This document shows positions 23,338 through 36,102 of a stretch of 64,000 bases of DNA, piece by piece. The notes under the pieces are model-generated. The model was not told the DNA's origin. It saw nothing but the letters and a program-made list of their open reading frames with translations, and did no database searches. The position numbers and the translations under genes were made by a program. The stretch covers positions 22,597,501-22,661,500 of the forward strand of contig NC_086172.1 in the NCBI RefSeq assembly GCF_023053635.1, written 5' to 3'. The stretch comes from Elgaria multicarinata webbii. Lineage: Eukaryota; Chordata; Lepidosauria; Squamata; Anguidae. How positions within the stretch are numbered: position 1 is the stretch's first letter; each line of letters starts with the position of its first letter.

Positions 23338-24840
23338 GACCCATTGATATTGGAGCCACCAGCCTCCACTGTTTTTTGGGAATTTTAACCATTCTCATTC
23401 AATTTAATAGAAAAGAAATTGCTTTCGAAAAGAAATTCAAAGGAGAAGAAATTTCGAAGAAATCCTCATGGGTTTGAGAGTCCTTGTGCACACCTTACTT
23501 ATGAGATGGCTGAGGAGTGTGTGCGAGTGTCACATCTTTCATTGTACAAATATCTCTCTCACAGCCTGTAGCCTCCTTGGCTTCCTGCACTTCCTGCCCA
23601 GGAGGAGACAACATGAATATGTTCTTCCCATAGGACCTTTTCAGATCAGGAAGTGCAGGCAGCCTGGGAGACTACAGAGCAATGGTGAAATGCACAATAG
23701 AAAGAAAAATGCAGACAGTACCCCCAGCCAGCTCATAGTCAAAAACACCACCAACATACATTCAAAATGAATTCTAAAATGCCCTGAGAGTGAGGCAGAA
23801 AAATGGAAGCCTCTTTCATGGGGGGGGGGGAACTTTCAGGAAATTGGAGGGCAGATTTTGGCACAGCATTAGCTCAACCTTTTTCCTGGAGCTGAATGCA
23901 ACACTACCCCTGCCCTCACACTTGTTATTGGGCTTTCAAGGAAGGAGCAGTGTTGCCAGCACCTGCATTAGAGACAAGAAATGCAATATATGGAAGAACA
24001 TAGAAAAAGTGCTGAAGCTTGTAAACAGCCCAGAGAGATTTGGCTATGGGGCAGTATAGAAATGAAATGAAATAAATAATAGGACTGAGCCAAAATTTCT
24101 CAAAATACATCTTTCTCAGAAAAATGGGAATTTTTCTTTTCTTACCCCCTAGAAATAAAACAAAACAAAAAATAGGGTGTTTTACAACCATGGTGACGCT
24201 TACATGTGAGAAATTATTGGAGAATTTCTCCTCCCCCCGGAGAAATTCAGAGAAATTGTCATCATCGTCCCGCAATTTCTCTGCCCACAAATAGGGTGGA
24301 GGAATTTGAGAGGCCACTTGTGCACAGCTCTAGTCCAAATCTTGGTTTCTGCATAAGGTGCTCTCACGTATGATATCTCCAGGGCAACATAAGGGAATAA
24401 TGCTCTGGAGGGAATTTCTACTAAAAAATAACCTTGATGGTATTGCAAGCTGAAACACCTGCTGGAAAAAAAAACCCCTAAAAGATGTGTTCGTTTCATG
24501 TCTAGTTTAAAGCTCATTTTTACACAAGACGCCAGGCTAATGCCAAAGGCCCACTGGACCTGCTTCTCTTCACTTCTACAACCTGTTTTTTTACCTGCGT
24601 CTTGCTCTGGTCCTGACAACAATGGTGCCTTGAAGGCTGTTCCTTATTCAGGCTGTGGAAATTGAGAACTAGGAGCAAACGTCAGCCTTCTTTGCTTCTC
24701 TGGGCTGCAGAAGAGACACACAATGCATACAATGAGCTTTTCAGCAGCTATTGCCCAGCTTCCCAGTCTTGAGTTGCACACCGATTTTAAGGAACTAGTT
24801 CACCTCTATGCTATTTGCATGCGTGCTTTCAGTTCTGGTT
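23338..24840. other. Intergenic, no gene seen
   Basis: The only element recognised is a short L2 3' end, plus strand, at about 24005-24085 (cccagagagatttggctatggggcagta and aaat tail). Confidence 0.55.
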
Positions 24841-25276
24841 AGTCCCAGCCCCTGTCTTGATGGTGGTGATTTGGCGCCGTGAGGCGCCTGGCTCCCGCAC
24901 TTGCGTTCCTTCCCAGCATCTGCATGGGAAAGAACATAAATGCCGCTGACGGGGAAAAGAATGAGGGAGCAGGAACGAGGCAACCAGGAGGACGGGGAGA
25001 TCAGGACTTTTTTTATTATTATTTTCCACAGGGCACAGGGCTCTCCTGAGCTCCCCCCCACTTCCCTGTCCAGTCCATGGTGACCAATCAGGGGGCGCCA
25101 TGGGCTGTGACAAGCCTCCAATGCCAAAAAAGTTGCAGTTAGTGCCCGACTTTTTTTCAGCGGAGTTTCTGGGGTTTGCCCCCAGATGGTTTCGCAATGG
25201 CAGCCCTGTCCTGTAGATGAACTGCCACTACTGCGAAGCCGCCCCGGGGCAAACCCTTCGTGCAGACGTGCCCCCA
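24840..25276. mobile_element. Second copy of the 1266-1860 DNA element
   Basis: Read in reverse, gggcacgtctgcacgaagggtttgcccc and the following ~250 bp match the start of the 1266 element, including the ccaatcagggggcgccatgg block. The other end runs out near 24840. Confidence 0.6.
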
Positions 25277-25739
25277 GAGTAGATTCCCCCCTCTTTTCCC
25301 TTCTAACTGTACGGAATGCTTGGCAGGTACTTAAATCTGCTGGGAAACTAGTGGAAATGTGAGAGGCAATAAAAAGGGAGAAACTGAGATCTTGGCATTT
25401 CTGTCATGGATGCCTGGCTGAACTGACTGGTCCTAATGGTAGGATTGACTATCCATACTTGCAGAAGCCATTTAGCATGAAGAGAAGGCAGTCTGTTTTT
25501 CCTGACCTAAAGGCACTGCATAACCCAGGAACATGCCGACTGCTTCCCCACCCACAGAGGCTTGCGCAGTCAAAGTGCTCATCTTTTCTGTTTGGTGGTG
25601 TTCATAAGTCCTGCGGGAATAGCAGCTAAAAGGGAAAATGTGAAAGACGGGCTCTTTGGATGAAATTTGTTTTGGCATTTGTAAGATCAGGCTTGGCGAG
25701 GGAGGATTTGTTGGCTGTTTCCATTCCTCTTTTCCTCTA

Positions 25740-25880
25740 AGGGTCTCAGTGCCATGTTTGCCTCACAAGAACCTTATAAAGTAGGTTTGGCTGAGAAAAA
25801 ACGACCTACTCAAGGTCATTGATTCATAGTTGAGCCTGCGTTGGCATTATCCATTCCCAGCACTAGCAACTGCACCATAG
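25740..25880 (-). mobile_element. Decayed Sauria-type SINE
   Basis: tcacaagaaccttataaagtaggtttggctgag and the distal caactgcacca parallel the better copy at 22862-23113. Confidence 0.5.
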
Positions 25881-25963
25881 TTGCTCGCTCTCTCAAAAGG
25901 ATGAAAGCAGAAAGTCAGGTAAAAACACATACGGTTGAGAAAGTCCTGCCTAGCAGCTTTCAT

Positions 25964-27370
25964 AGAATCATAGAGTAGGAAGAGGCCTATAAGGCCATTG
26001 AGTCCAACTCCCTGCTTAATGCAGGAATCTACCTTTAAAGTGCAGTGATGGCCAAAATTGTGGACACTTTTTGAAATGTTCATGTTTTGCAACTTTGCAT
26101 GCTTATAGAAAATGTTCTGTTTCACAAAATTCAAATATTTATATATCAATTGAAAGAGAATTTAATGCTGAATTCAATACAAAAAAACCGAATGCAAATA
26201 TCTACAGTACAAAAAAGGTCATGCTTACTTTAGTGTAAAAACAAACACAGGTGTGATTGAGGGAAGAAGTGGATTGGAATTGCAAACTCTACTGTATGGC
26301 AGTAACTGCGATACATCATGTTTCAAGTTGGAGAAAGTCAGTTTTGCTGTTTGTTCTATAACTGAAGTGCAATTGGAGATTGTGCAAGTATTTATTATTG
26401 TTGTTGTTGTTATTATTATTATTTATTGCATTTGTATACTGCCCCATAGCTTAAGCTCTCTGGGCGGTTTACATATTTGAAGTATTTCTCAAATTAAAAG
26501 TGTATGTACATACATCATAAATAGAGCAATGGCACCAAAGAAAAGAGTAGGTTGGACACCCAGGAAAAGGAGCAGGATTGTTGTATTACGTGAATCAGGT
26601 CTTTCAATTGATATATAAACATTTGAATTTCGTGAAACAGAACATTTTCTATAAGCATGCAAAGTTGCAAAACATGAAAATTTCAAAAAGCGTCCACAAT
26701 TTTGGCCAACACTGTATACTGAAAGATGGCTGCCCAGCTGCATCTTGAAGGCCTCTGGTGTGGGAGATCCCACAACCTCCCTAGGCAAGTGGTTCCATTG
26801 TCATCCTGGTCTAACAGTCAGGAAGTTTTTCCTGATGTCCAGCTGGAATCTGGCTTCCTGTAACTTGAGCACATTATTCCGTGTCCTGCACTTTAGGATG
26901 ATCAAGAAGAGATCCTGGCTTTCCTCTATGTGACAACCTTTCAGGTATTTGAAGAATGCTATCATGTCTCCCCTCAGTCTTCTGTTCTCCAGGCTAAACA
27001 GGCCTAATTCTTTCAGTCTCTCCTTATATGGCTTTGTTTCCAGACCCCTGATCATCCTCGTTGCCCTCCTCTGAACACCCTCCAGCTTGTCTGCATCCTT
27101 CTTGAAGTATGGTACCCAGAACTGGATGCAGTACTCAAGATGAGGCCTAAAGAGTACCGAATAGAAGGGAACCAGTACCTCACGTGTTTTGGAAGCTATA
27201 CTGTACTTCTATTAATGCAGCCCAAAATAGCATTTGCTTTTTTCGCAGCCACATCACACACTTGACTTATATTCAGCTTGTGATCTACAACGATTCCAAG
27301 ATCCTTCTTGCTTGAAGAATTGCTGAGCCAAGTATCCCCCATCTTGTAACTGTGGATTGGTTTCTTTTTC
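25964..27370 (-). mobile_element. CR1 LINE 3' region, interrupted by a Tc1 element
   Basis: The 3' end (tagaatcatagag, antisense) is at 25964-26040 and the body resumes at 26717. On the minus strand the body encodes [39 protein letters not shown], a typical CR1 C-terminus. It stops at about 27370 where an LTR begins. Confidence 0.85.
26043..26714 (+). mobile_element. Tc1/mariner element, internally deleted, with TA target
   Basis: About 112-bp inverted repeats begin CAGTGatGGCCAAAATTGTGG at the left and mirror this at the right. Flanks are TG (26041-26042, probably a mutated TA) and TA (26715-26716). An ORF from 26530 reads MAPKKRVGWTPRKRSRIVVL, the N-terminal DNA-binding start of a Tc1 transposase, and runs straight into the right repeat. 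The catalytic part is gone. An antisense L2 tail (26395-26476) is nested inside. Confidence 0.85.
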
Positions 27371-27375
27371 AATAC

Positions 27376-27806
27376 TGTTGTCCCTCAAGGGGGTGAAAGA
27401 CTCGCTACCCCGGCGCGTTAATATCTAATCAAACGCGAGGCTGGAGAATGCTCTTAATCGTTTATACTTCCGATACTGCAGTATGGGGGTGCTCTCCAGT
27501 TCTACAAAATGGAGGCACACCGAACAAAGGAATCTTACAGTATATATATATGCTCTGATTACACAGGGGGCGTTAATTTCTTTCTAACCCCTTGATTGGT
27601 CAGGGCAGGGTTAGCAAGTTAAGTTAAGTGCACAATCTCAATGAGTCATAGGTTACATGCAATGCTCCATTGGTTGAAAGATTTCTCTTTGTCTGCTAGC
27701 ACATAATGTCCACCATTAAGGAATGAAAACCTGGCATGCAGCCACCTGCAGCCACCCTTTGGCAGAGAAGCCATCTTTAACCCTTGGCACATTACATTCT
27801 TTCACA
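27376..27806 (-). mobile_element. Solo LTR of an endogenous retrovirus-like element
   Basis: On the minus strand it begins TGTGAAAGAATG and ends GGGACAACA, with a TATA-like run in the middle third. About 430 bp. No internal region accompanies it, so it is a fossil left by recombination. It abuts a CR1. A target duplication was not found, and the family is not assigned. Confidence 0.5.
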
Positions 27807-30282
27807 AGATGAAATCCCTCCCTGCCGCTATCAATACCATTGTTAGAATAAGGAAGTAATTTAATCAGTGTGCCACAATGGTCTCATCTGAACACTGCAG
27901 GCAGGGAACTACCTCAGGGATATAAGCCTCAATCCAACAGCAGCCTTGAGCATCGCCACATTAAGGGAAATTACGTTGTTTACCCAGGGCTTTTCTGGTT
28001 ATTTGGTGCAATTGTTATGGGTTGCATTACACAAAATGAGAAGGGCGACAGTGGGTTTGAATTGACTACTTACCCTCCAGTCAGTTCCATTGAGTTCTAT
28101 TGGGACAGTGCCATCTAGTGGTGGAAGATTCTGCTGTTTCCTGGCTATTACCACTTTAAAAGTGATTTTTTTTTTTAATCCCGGAATTTCTAGAGGATTC
28201 CACGAGAGATGTCCTGGTTGCTGATGGCGTCATGAAATCGCCCCAAAATTTCCATATGTAGCCAATCAGGAGTGTGCAATAAATTACTCATTTAGACTTG
28301 GATTTTTTGGTCTCAATCCACTATTTAGAATTTTGATTTCTGCTCAACACTGTAGGTCACAGATGATTTTGTACAGCATTGTTTAAGAATTCATGGATAA
28401 AATGGGAGGAGGTGTGGAGTTAAGGCGAGTCCCTCATTTGGATCTACATTATTACACAAGTAGCTTGTATCATATACTCAGACCCGTGGATCGGCTGTTC
28501 TAGCTGCTACAGTAAAAACTACTGTGGCAAACTAGCTGCTACAGTATAGGTCCACAGCCCTGCTCCAACTGGAAGTTAAACTGTGTGTTGTGAAACTCCA
28601 CAGCAGAAAAATAAGCAAGCCTTAACTGCAATGGAAAACAAAATGGCAGAAGATAAGGGGAGATCTATAGGGCATAATCCAGCCAGAGAAAAGTACTTTG
28701 CATTATGTTATTTTAATGGGGAAAATGTAAAAATGCGTAAGCCTTGCATTGTTTGTGGGACTTAAAAGTGCATAACCGTTCTGGATGTTGCCCTTCATGT
28801 GTAGCACTATGCGTTCGAACCCACAAAGAAGCACAAAAAACTTGCAGGAACAAAGGGATAAATAAATTGGGTTGGAAGACAGTTGTAATGGACGGGCAGG
28901 GATTACCTGGACCTGTTTTTAGCATGTCTCAATAAATAAATCTAGGAGCTTTTGGCTTTATAGTGTGAGCATTGATGTAATTTTATAGTAAGTGGATTGG
29001 CTAGAATCTTGTATTTCACCGGATGCTCTATTTCTCCTCCATCCTGTGCATGCATCAATGTGCATTTCTCCATGGTAGAATGTACTGTAATATTATTCCA
29101 TGCTTTCTAAAGGATACGTGGGTTTATAAAACCATCTAGCAGATGTTCCAAGACTTTTTAAATGGTTTCCAGCTGAGTTAATGTTGCAAAGCCTGTTCCT
29201 TCAAAGTAAGGCTTATCAATAAATTATCAACATTTCTCTTCCTTGCACTTGGTCTATTTTGGTCACAGCATGGCAATGTAACAAGAAGGAACTGGCACTG
29301 TGGTTCTCTGTGTGTTACCCATTATGGAAATAAGTAAATTTCAGGTTGCAGGGCCCTTATGCTAAAAAGAAAATTTATTTGTGGCACAACTGTCACCTTC
29401 CATCTTCTTAACAGAACATATTGGGCATTTTTCTTGCCTCATAAACACCAGGGTGTCGTGTGTGTCCCCCCCCCCAGATATACAATAAAAAAAAGGATAG
29501 GTGGTACAAAAAGTAGGGCATGAGGGAAGCATTTTTAAAAAGTGCAATTATTAGGCCAGATCTTATGGCTATAAGGAAGATAATTTTCTGCCACCTGAAT
29601 AGGGACTTTGTATTTTGAGAGATCATTCCTTCCATCCATCCAGTCATACTACACAATTTGGCTTCAAATTACGTTTTTATCTAGTGCACCGCCTAAAATT
29701 AATTGTCAGCTTTGCTAGTATATAGGCAGACTCATTTCTATTTATATCTGCTCTCTGACTACCAGGAACCTGTGTGTTTCATCCAGAACAAGAAACTGTT
29801 TTGAGTTACAGCCTGCTTTTATGTTATATTCAGAAATGGGAGTCAAGCATTGCTTCTTTGTCCCAGAAAGCATTACTAGGTGTTTTCTGAGACCTGCAAC
29901 ACTTACCAATGATTGATTCTTTCAGTTTGTAATCTCCATTTTGAAACTGGGTCTCATGGCCACTATGTCTGGCCTATTTTTATTTTTATGTCTCTGTTTA
30001 TTCCTCCATACCCAGCTTTTTTTTAAATCATTTAGCCTGATGAAGATTTCAAGAAAAGTCGAAAGTTTGCCCAATCTTTTGTACCATTTTTGTTTGACCT
30101 AATAAGGTATTGACAGGGAAATCTGAAAAGTCCTGTCATTTCTGTCTAAAGTAAAAGTACAAAAGCATCCCAGAATCAGAATCACTGACACTCTATCCTT
30201 CCCCCTCCAAGAAGGGAAGCCAGAAAATAATTGGCAATCCCCAGAGCTGTCCCAGACTTTCGCCCGCACTCACTCCTAGCCC
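27807..30282. other. Intergenic, nothing recognised
   Basis: About 2.5 kb without a supported gene or element; small open frames only. Confidence 0.5.
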
Positions 30283-30290
30283 CTCACAGC

Positions 30291-30624
30291 CAGGGCCAGT
30301 GCTACCATAGAGGCCACTCACGCGGCCACCTAGAGTGCCAAGCTAAGAGGGGCGCCAGGAGCAGCACAGCACTCTCACACGTTGGCTGTGAGCTGGCCTT
30401 GCCCGAGGATCCAGCTGGGCGTGGGCGGGCGAGATGGCGCCTCATGCCCACCTAGCCTAAGCAAAGCCAGGGACGCTGGGTGGGGCTCCACGTTTGGACT
30501 TCCGCTCGGAAGCTGCAATGTGGAGCCGCCCCACCCCCACCCCAGCGTCCCTGGCTTTGCTTTGGCTGGGCGGGCGCGGGGTGCCATCTCGCCCGCCCAA
30601 GTGGGCAAGATGGCACCCTGTGTC

Positions 30625-30661
<37 letters not shown>

Positions 30662-31001
30662 ATGTATGGGTGAATGGGGTGCATGGGGTCTTTGAATGAA
30701 TGCATGTGTTCATGCGTGTGTTTGGAGTGAATGATGCTGAGTGTGTGTGTGTGCGCATGTGTGTGAGTTGGGGATGATTTGGAGGTGATATTCCTATTAA
30801 ATAATGCATTTTAGACCCATAGATGTTCCTTTCGAATTTGTTTGCTGTAATTGGCATGACATTTTTTTGCACTTTAAAATAAATTTAGCAGTTTCAAATT
30901 TTGTGCTTCTTATTTTTTCTACAAAACATATGTTGGCATTTCTTTTGTGGGGGGGAGTAGCTAACTTTGCCTAGGGTACAAATAGTCTGGCACCGGCTCT
31001 G
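30291..31001. mobile_element. hAT-type non-autonomous element, 711 bp, perfect 8-bp duplication
   Basis: The ends are CAGGGCCAGTGCTA and its inverse TGGCACCGGCTCTG. It is flanked by identical CTCACAGC at 30283-30290 and 31002-31009. It contains a GC-rich internal palindrome (about 30460-30565, gcaaagccagggacgctggg mirrored by cccagcgtccctggctttgc), a TG/AG microsatellite (30617-30661) and an AT-rich right half. No transposase is present. Confidence 0.88.
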
Positions 31002-31160
31002 CTCACAGCACTTGTTACTTTCTCCTGAAATTCCCATCTGAAAGCCTTGTATTTTTAAGGTCAGCTGCATATTACCCAGACAAGAAGACCCCTGATTGGG
31101 GTATTTTGGAAGGGTCAGAACATATTCGGGACTTCCCATTTGCCCTTGGGGCGAACAAAA

Positions 31161-31461
31161 TGTAACACTTGTACCAATCATTGCTGCAGTAATGGAAATA
31201 TTGTTTAGGTAAGAATGGTTTCATTTAAGGAACATGTATAACATGTATGGTACTTGCAATCAATAAAGGAGGGGAGGGGAGGAAGTATGAGTTCATCAGA
31301 GCCACTTTGAACGTATAAAAGTTTGCTGTGCGTGGGCTGTAGTCAGAGAGTTCAGCTTTCGGCTTGCTGGAGCTGAGCTTTCTCCAACACGTGTAGTTCT
31401 GAATAAAGACCTGCCTGGACTTTGTTCCCTTCTCTACTGGATCGGGGAATTTCCCTAACAG
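31161..31461 (+). mobile_element. Probable solo LTR
   Basis: It runs from TGTAACACTTG to CCCTAACA with a TATAAAAG (about 31315) and an AATAAA (about 31402) in LTR order. About 300 bp, no internal region, no clear target duplication. Treated as a retroviral or retroviral-like fossil. Confidence 0.45.
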
Positions 31462-32904
31462 TGTATTGCCCAATTGTGGATTTTGGATTCACATCTCCAC
31501 CCCACGCCCCCAGGAACCAACATCTTGTTGTTGTTTCATTTAAACAGCAGAATTTCTCTTACTTCTGTTTTTAAAACTGAGTGCAAAATGGCCTCCTGAA
31601 ATTTCCCATCATTTTTGCAAGCAGTGAAATTGAGGGTACCATATTGTCAAATATTCTTTGAGGAAAGGAGAACTTCTCCACCAGTTTCTTGGAATGTGAG
31701 GCTGGCATTAGTAGTAATACCTGCACAGCTCCTTTCTTTTCCCCCGTTAGGTAGTGGTTTGTTATTTTTTGTTATATTTTGTTATTTTTTGTTTGTTATT
31801 TTTTGTTAACACAGCTCTAGGACTTTGTACAGGAAAATAGCTGCTGCTGCAAGAAACGGAAGACACTGTTCAGAGAACTGAGGAATTTCAGCTGAGCTCA
31901 GCTATATATTACTTCTATTTACATTTATAGTTCTGCTTATTGCCTAACCTTTGGCCTGAAACTCATACCATCAAAGCAAGTACTGGTCTTAGGATAATGC
32001 TGCAGAAAAGAGAGCAGTCTGTTTCATTGAGCTGCTCAGATTCTAGGACTCGGCAGCTAGAAGAGCCTGGACCTAGGAAACGAAGGGGTGTGCACGTGTA
32101 AAAAATAAGCTGGGAAAAAGCACACTTACTCATGAGTAAGGGAACCCCTTCTCACACGTTCACTCCCGTGTTGTTTATTACTTTGAGCTAAATCTGTTGC
32201 TGGGGTAGACATATGCACGCACGCACACTGAAATCAATAAAATGTTCACTTTTGTAACTTCTACAGATATGTAAAGGGCTGTAGTTCAATTGCTGGGGCT
32301 TGTTTTTCATTATCTAACGCTTTTCCTGTCTGCCAGCTGTCATTTACTAAAGAAGCTACACCTTGAGGATGTTCCAAAAACATATTCACAGCAATGGTAT
32401 TTATTTCTTTTTAGAGGTCAAATGAAAACATTTCTGGCATTTATAAACTGTTTTTAAGATGCAAGAGAGGAATGAAGTTGGGGATTTTTTTAAAAAAAAA
32501 AACTTTGTTTTTAATCTTACAGGGTTCAGAAGGCCATCTGTTGCACAAACTGTGTCTGGGGAGAATTACCACATAGACCAGCCCTTCAGCTGATGTACAT
32601 TGGCCTAGCTCCATTTACAGCGTCTTAGGGCTTGTTACACATACAGAGAAAACACGCCAGTTTCAATTAAGGGAGGAAAAACCAACAGCTCCATAAATCA
32701 GTATGAAACCTTGATTTGTGAATTGATGCTAGGACTTCAAATGCCAACAAATAAATGCTTAGGATGAGATATACCAGCTACTATGCTAATGTAATGTTAG
32801 GAACCATATAATTGCACTGGTGTCACGCAAGACCTGGTTAGACCTATAATTTGCTTAAATTGTAAAATCCTTATCCATATTTTCTTTCTTTCATATTTGA
32901 TTCT
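31462..32904. other. Intergenic, no gene seen
   Basis: It holds a low-complexity TTTGTTA run at about 31751-31806; nothing else is identified. Confidence 0.5.
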
Positions 32905-33020
32905 AATTTTATTTATTTATTTATTTATTTATTTATTACATTTTTATACCGCCCAATAGCCGAAGCTCTCTGGGTGGTTCACAAAAATTAAAACCATAAT
33001 AAAACAACCAACAGGTTAAA
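32905..33020 (-). mobile_element. L2 LINE 3' end
   Basis: (TTTA)n at the left, then ttataccgcccaatagccgaagctctctgggtggttcac, the antisense L2 terminus. Confidence 0.85.
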
Positions 33021-34713
33021 AGGTGTGCATATGTGTGTGTGTGTTTTCTTCTGTCCAAAATCATATTAGCTATGCATTTTGAATGATATTTTGTGGAAAT
33101 GTCAGATATTCTGATACTACTTTTTTGCATGAATGTTATATTTATTTACATCAGGGGCAGGCAATCTTTTGGGGTTTGTGGGCACATTTGCCAGTTTGAT
33201 AAATTATTCTGGGCACCACCACAAAATGGATGCCGTGGGAGGCGGGGCTAGTCACAAGGGACAAATAACCTGCCCAAAAGACATTCCAAGGAAGAGGTGG
33301 AGTCTAAGCCCCCACAAACTAAAGTACACCTTTGAACCTACAGTTTTCAGCCCCAGCAGAAACTTATTTCACATAAGGCAAACTTTTGCTCTGCCCCACT
33401 ACTCTTCTGCTAGTCAACCCATTCCTCCTGAACTCTGTTCAAATATTTTCTTTAAAGGTGAATCCTACTTGCTGAATACCTGGTACTTACAAAAAATGCA
33501 TTTAAGGGAGATTTTTTTTCTAAGTCCTGGAATGCACCTGAGCATGTGGGGACTTATTTCCACGCCAATATACTTGGGGTAAGGAGCCAACCAGCTCATT
33601 GGGATTAAATGGCTCAAATCCAGGTATTTCATTTTAACCAGTTTGCTGATCAGGCTGTCAATGACCTACTTCTGATTTTTAGATGGGAGATCTGTAAGTA
33701 GGTATCCTGTCGTCGTCGTCGTCCCCTCAGCCAGCATAATGAGAAATGCATTTTTGTGCATATTTTGATCCAAAATGACAGTTTATGTGCTAGACCATCA
33801 GCAGCATTGATCATAGATTAGGCAACATATCAGTCTTGAAAATAATGAGTTGCATTAATGGAATCAGAGGTTGGGAGTGGACACAGCTCACTGACCCACA
33901 TTGCCTCTGTCAGATGTTTTAGATTACTTGGCATTAGACGGAGCCAAGGATGGTGTCACCCAAATCCTCGAATTGTCTATTTAACAGAAAGTTACACTGC
34001 TAATAGTTATTTCTGTTTCACTCAGAATGCTGACCCAAAGCTTTCGTGGTCAGGCTGGAAAGAGGAAAATAATCTTTTCCTTGCAGCAAGTGTATTAGTG
34101 CTGTGTTTACTTTACAGGTTATGGATCAGTACAGAGTTGTTAAAGCAGCAGAACAGATTTAATTTTCTACTATAAGAGGCTACCCAGATGCCATTCGTTC
34201 TCCTAGGTAAGTAAATTTAATGCACGTTTCTTTTATTGACAGCACAATCCAGTGCATGTTTATTCAGAAGCATGAACTTCCTCGTTCAAGGGGACTTCCT
34301 CCCTAACAAGGGTATTTATTAAGGTTACGATCTTGTGGATTCTGCCAAGTCTGAGTAAACATGGATAGGACTGAGGACTGGGGCTGCTGATTAGTCCTCC
34401 CTCCATTGAAACGAAAGCAAAACACTTCAATCCTAGACATGTCTACTCAGACGTAAGGGTCAATGGGGATTCCTCCCAGGTAAACGTGTACAGGATTGCA
34501 GCCTACAGATATCAGTGCATTTGCACCCTTTCCTCCCTTCCATTCCCTCCTCATTATCTCCTTTACTGTCATCACCTAAACTCCTCAGGACATCGGTTTC
34601 TGTATTTTGCTTATGTTACTTTGTAAAATGCTATAATCTCATTACTGGAACCTCATCATTGGCCCTTCTCTCTATTTTTGAGGACACACAAAATCAGTTG
34701 TCACCCAAAAGCC

Positions 34714-34766
<53 letters not shown>

Positions 34767-34782
34767 GCTAGAATGGTTATGG
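33021..34782. other. Intergenic, scattered repeat crumbs
   Basis: Fragments resembling the gcaatcctatgcatgttta repeat lie at about 34240-34290 and 34440-34505. A (TTA)n tract covers 34716-34767. No gene supported. Confidence 0.5.
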
Positions 34783-34914
34783 CAGCCTTCCCCAATTTAA
34801 ATGTATTGGACTACAAAACTCTTCATCCCCAGCCAGTATGCCATTGGACCTGCTGTTGGAGATGATGGGAGGTTTAGTTCAACACATTTGGAGGTGCCAG
34901 GTTGGAGAAGGCTG
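34783..34914. mobile_element. hAT-type MITE copy
   Basis: 132 bp from cagccttccccaattt to ggttggagaaggctg; weak 8-bp flank similarity (ggttatgg, ggttctca). Confidence 0.75.
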
Positions 34915-35386
34915 GGTTCTCACAATAGTGAAAAGCAAAAATAGAGTATACTGTGAACGGATTTAAAAAACAAAAATCTGCCCTTGCTGGGAAAGCTACT
35001 GTAACATAATCAGTTGATAAGAGGGATGATTAAGCAGGATTTGTTCTTGGAAACCCGGTTTCCTTTCATTACATACATTGATGGTTCTCAACTATTTACA
35101 GAACCCATGATAAATAATGTCACACGGACTGCGCTTGTTGTATACAGTTGATTTTTTGTTTTGTTTTTATATCATTGTCATTTTGAATTTCTCAAATGAA
35201 AAACTGTTTGGCAACCTGATCCTATTCCATTCTCTTTGAGAGTGTTAACAAGCATGTGGATAGTAATGAACTGGTAGACATTGGCCTCATCTACACCAAA
35301 CAGGATATTGCACTATGAAAGCGGTATATAAAAGGCAGGAGCCACACCAAGCAGGATATAGTGGTATGAAAACAGTATATAGTATG

Positions 35387-35519
35387 TGGCCTTAGCTAGA
35401 CCTAAGGTTTATCCCAGGGTTGTCCCTGCCTGCTCCCATGATACCCTGTGTGTCATTTTCATGAACAGGGATGACCCCGGGACGATCCCGGGATAAACCT
35501 TAGGTCTAGCTAAGGCCCA
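35387..35519. mobile_element. Palindromic MITE nested in another MITE
   Basis: The arms tggccttagctagacctaag and its inverse flank a ccccgggacgatcccggg centre. Removing it restores the host sequence agtatgtgtcaatggg seen (inverted) near 44800. Confidence 0.75.
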
Positions 35520-35616
35520 TGTCAATGGGTCCCAACAGTTGTCAGTGCACTTCAGTACTGCTATAAAGCAGTAGTGTGGCTCCTGCCTTTTATATACCGC
35601 TTCCATAGTGCAATAC

Positions 35617-36071
35617 CCTAAACTGTTTGGGGCCACGTTACTTGAAGGAACGCCTCCTCCCATATGTGCCTGCCCGGACCTTAAGATCATCCACAGGGGT
35701 CCTTCTCCATGAGCCCCTGCCAAAGGAAGTGAGGCTACTAGGAGGAGGGCTTTCTCTGCTGTGGCACCCCAGTTGTGGAACGAGCTCCCCAGAGAGGTTC
35801 ACCTGGCACTTACATTGTTTTCTTTCCGCCACCAGCTTTTTATTTTCTCAGTATTTTAACACCTAATTTAACTTAAATTTAAACCTTGCTGTTTTAATCT
35901 CATATTTTAACCTATATTAATTTTTGCTGTGTGGTTTTATCCTGGTTGTGCATTTTATACTGTATTTTGTATTTGTGTTTTAAATTTGTTGGTTGTTTTT
36001 ATGCTCTTCGTGGTTTTCATTTTTGTGAACCACCCAGAGAGCTTCAGCTATTGGGCGGTATAAAAATGAAA

Positions 36072-36102
<31 letters not shown>
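35617..36102 (+). mobile_element. L2 LINE 3' piece
   Basis: It begins in ORF2 (YLKERLLPYVPARTLRSSTG) and ends cccagagagcttcagctattgggcggta with an (AAAT)n tail at 36066-36102. Confidence 0.85.

Noticed and set aside
30375-30872. 165-codon open frame rich in His/Thr
   Set aside because: It crosses the inner palindrome and TG/AG microsatellite of a hAT element.
33133-33582. 149-codon open frame
   Set aside because: No recognisable domain, no splice context, intergenic; likely chance.
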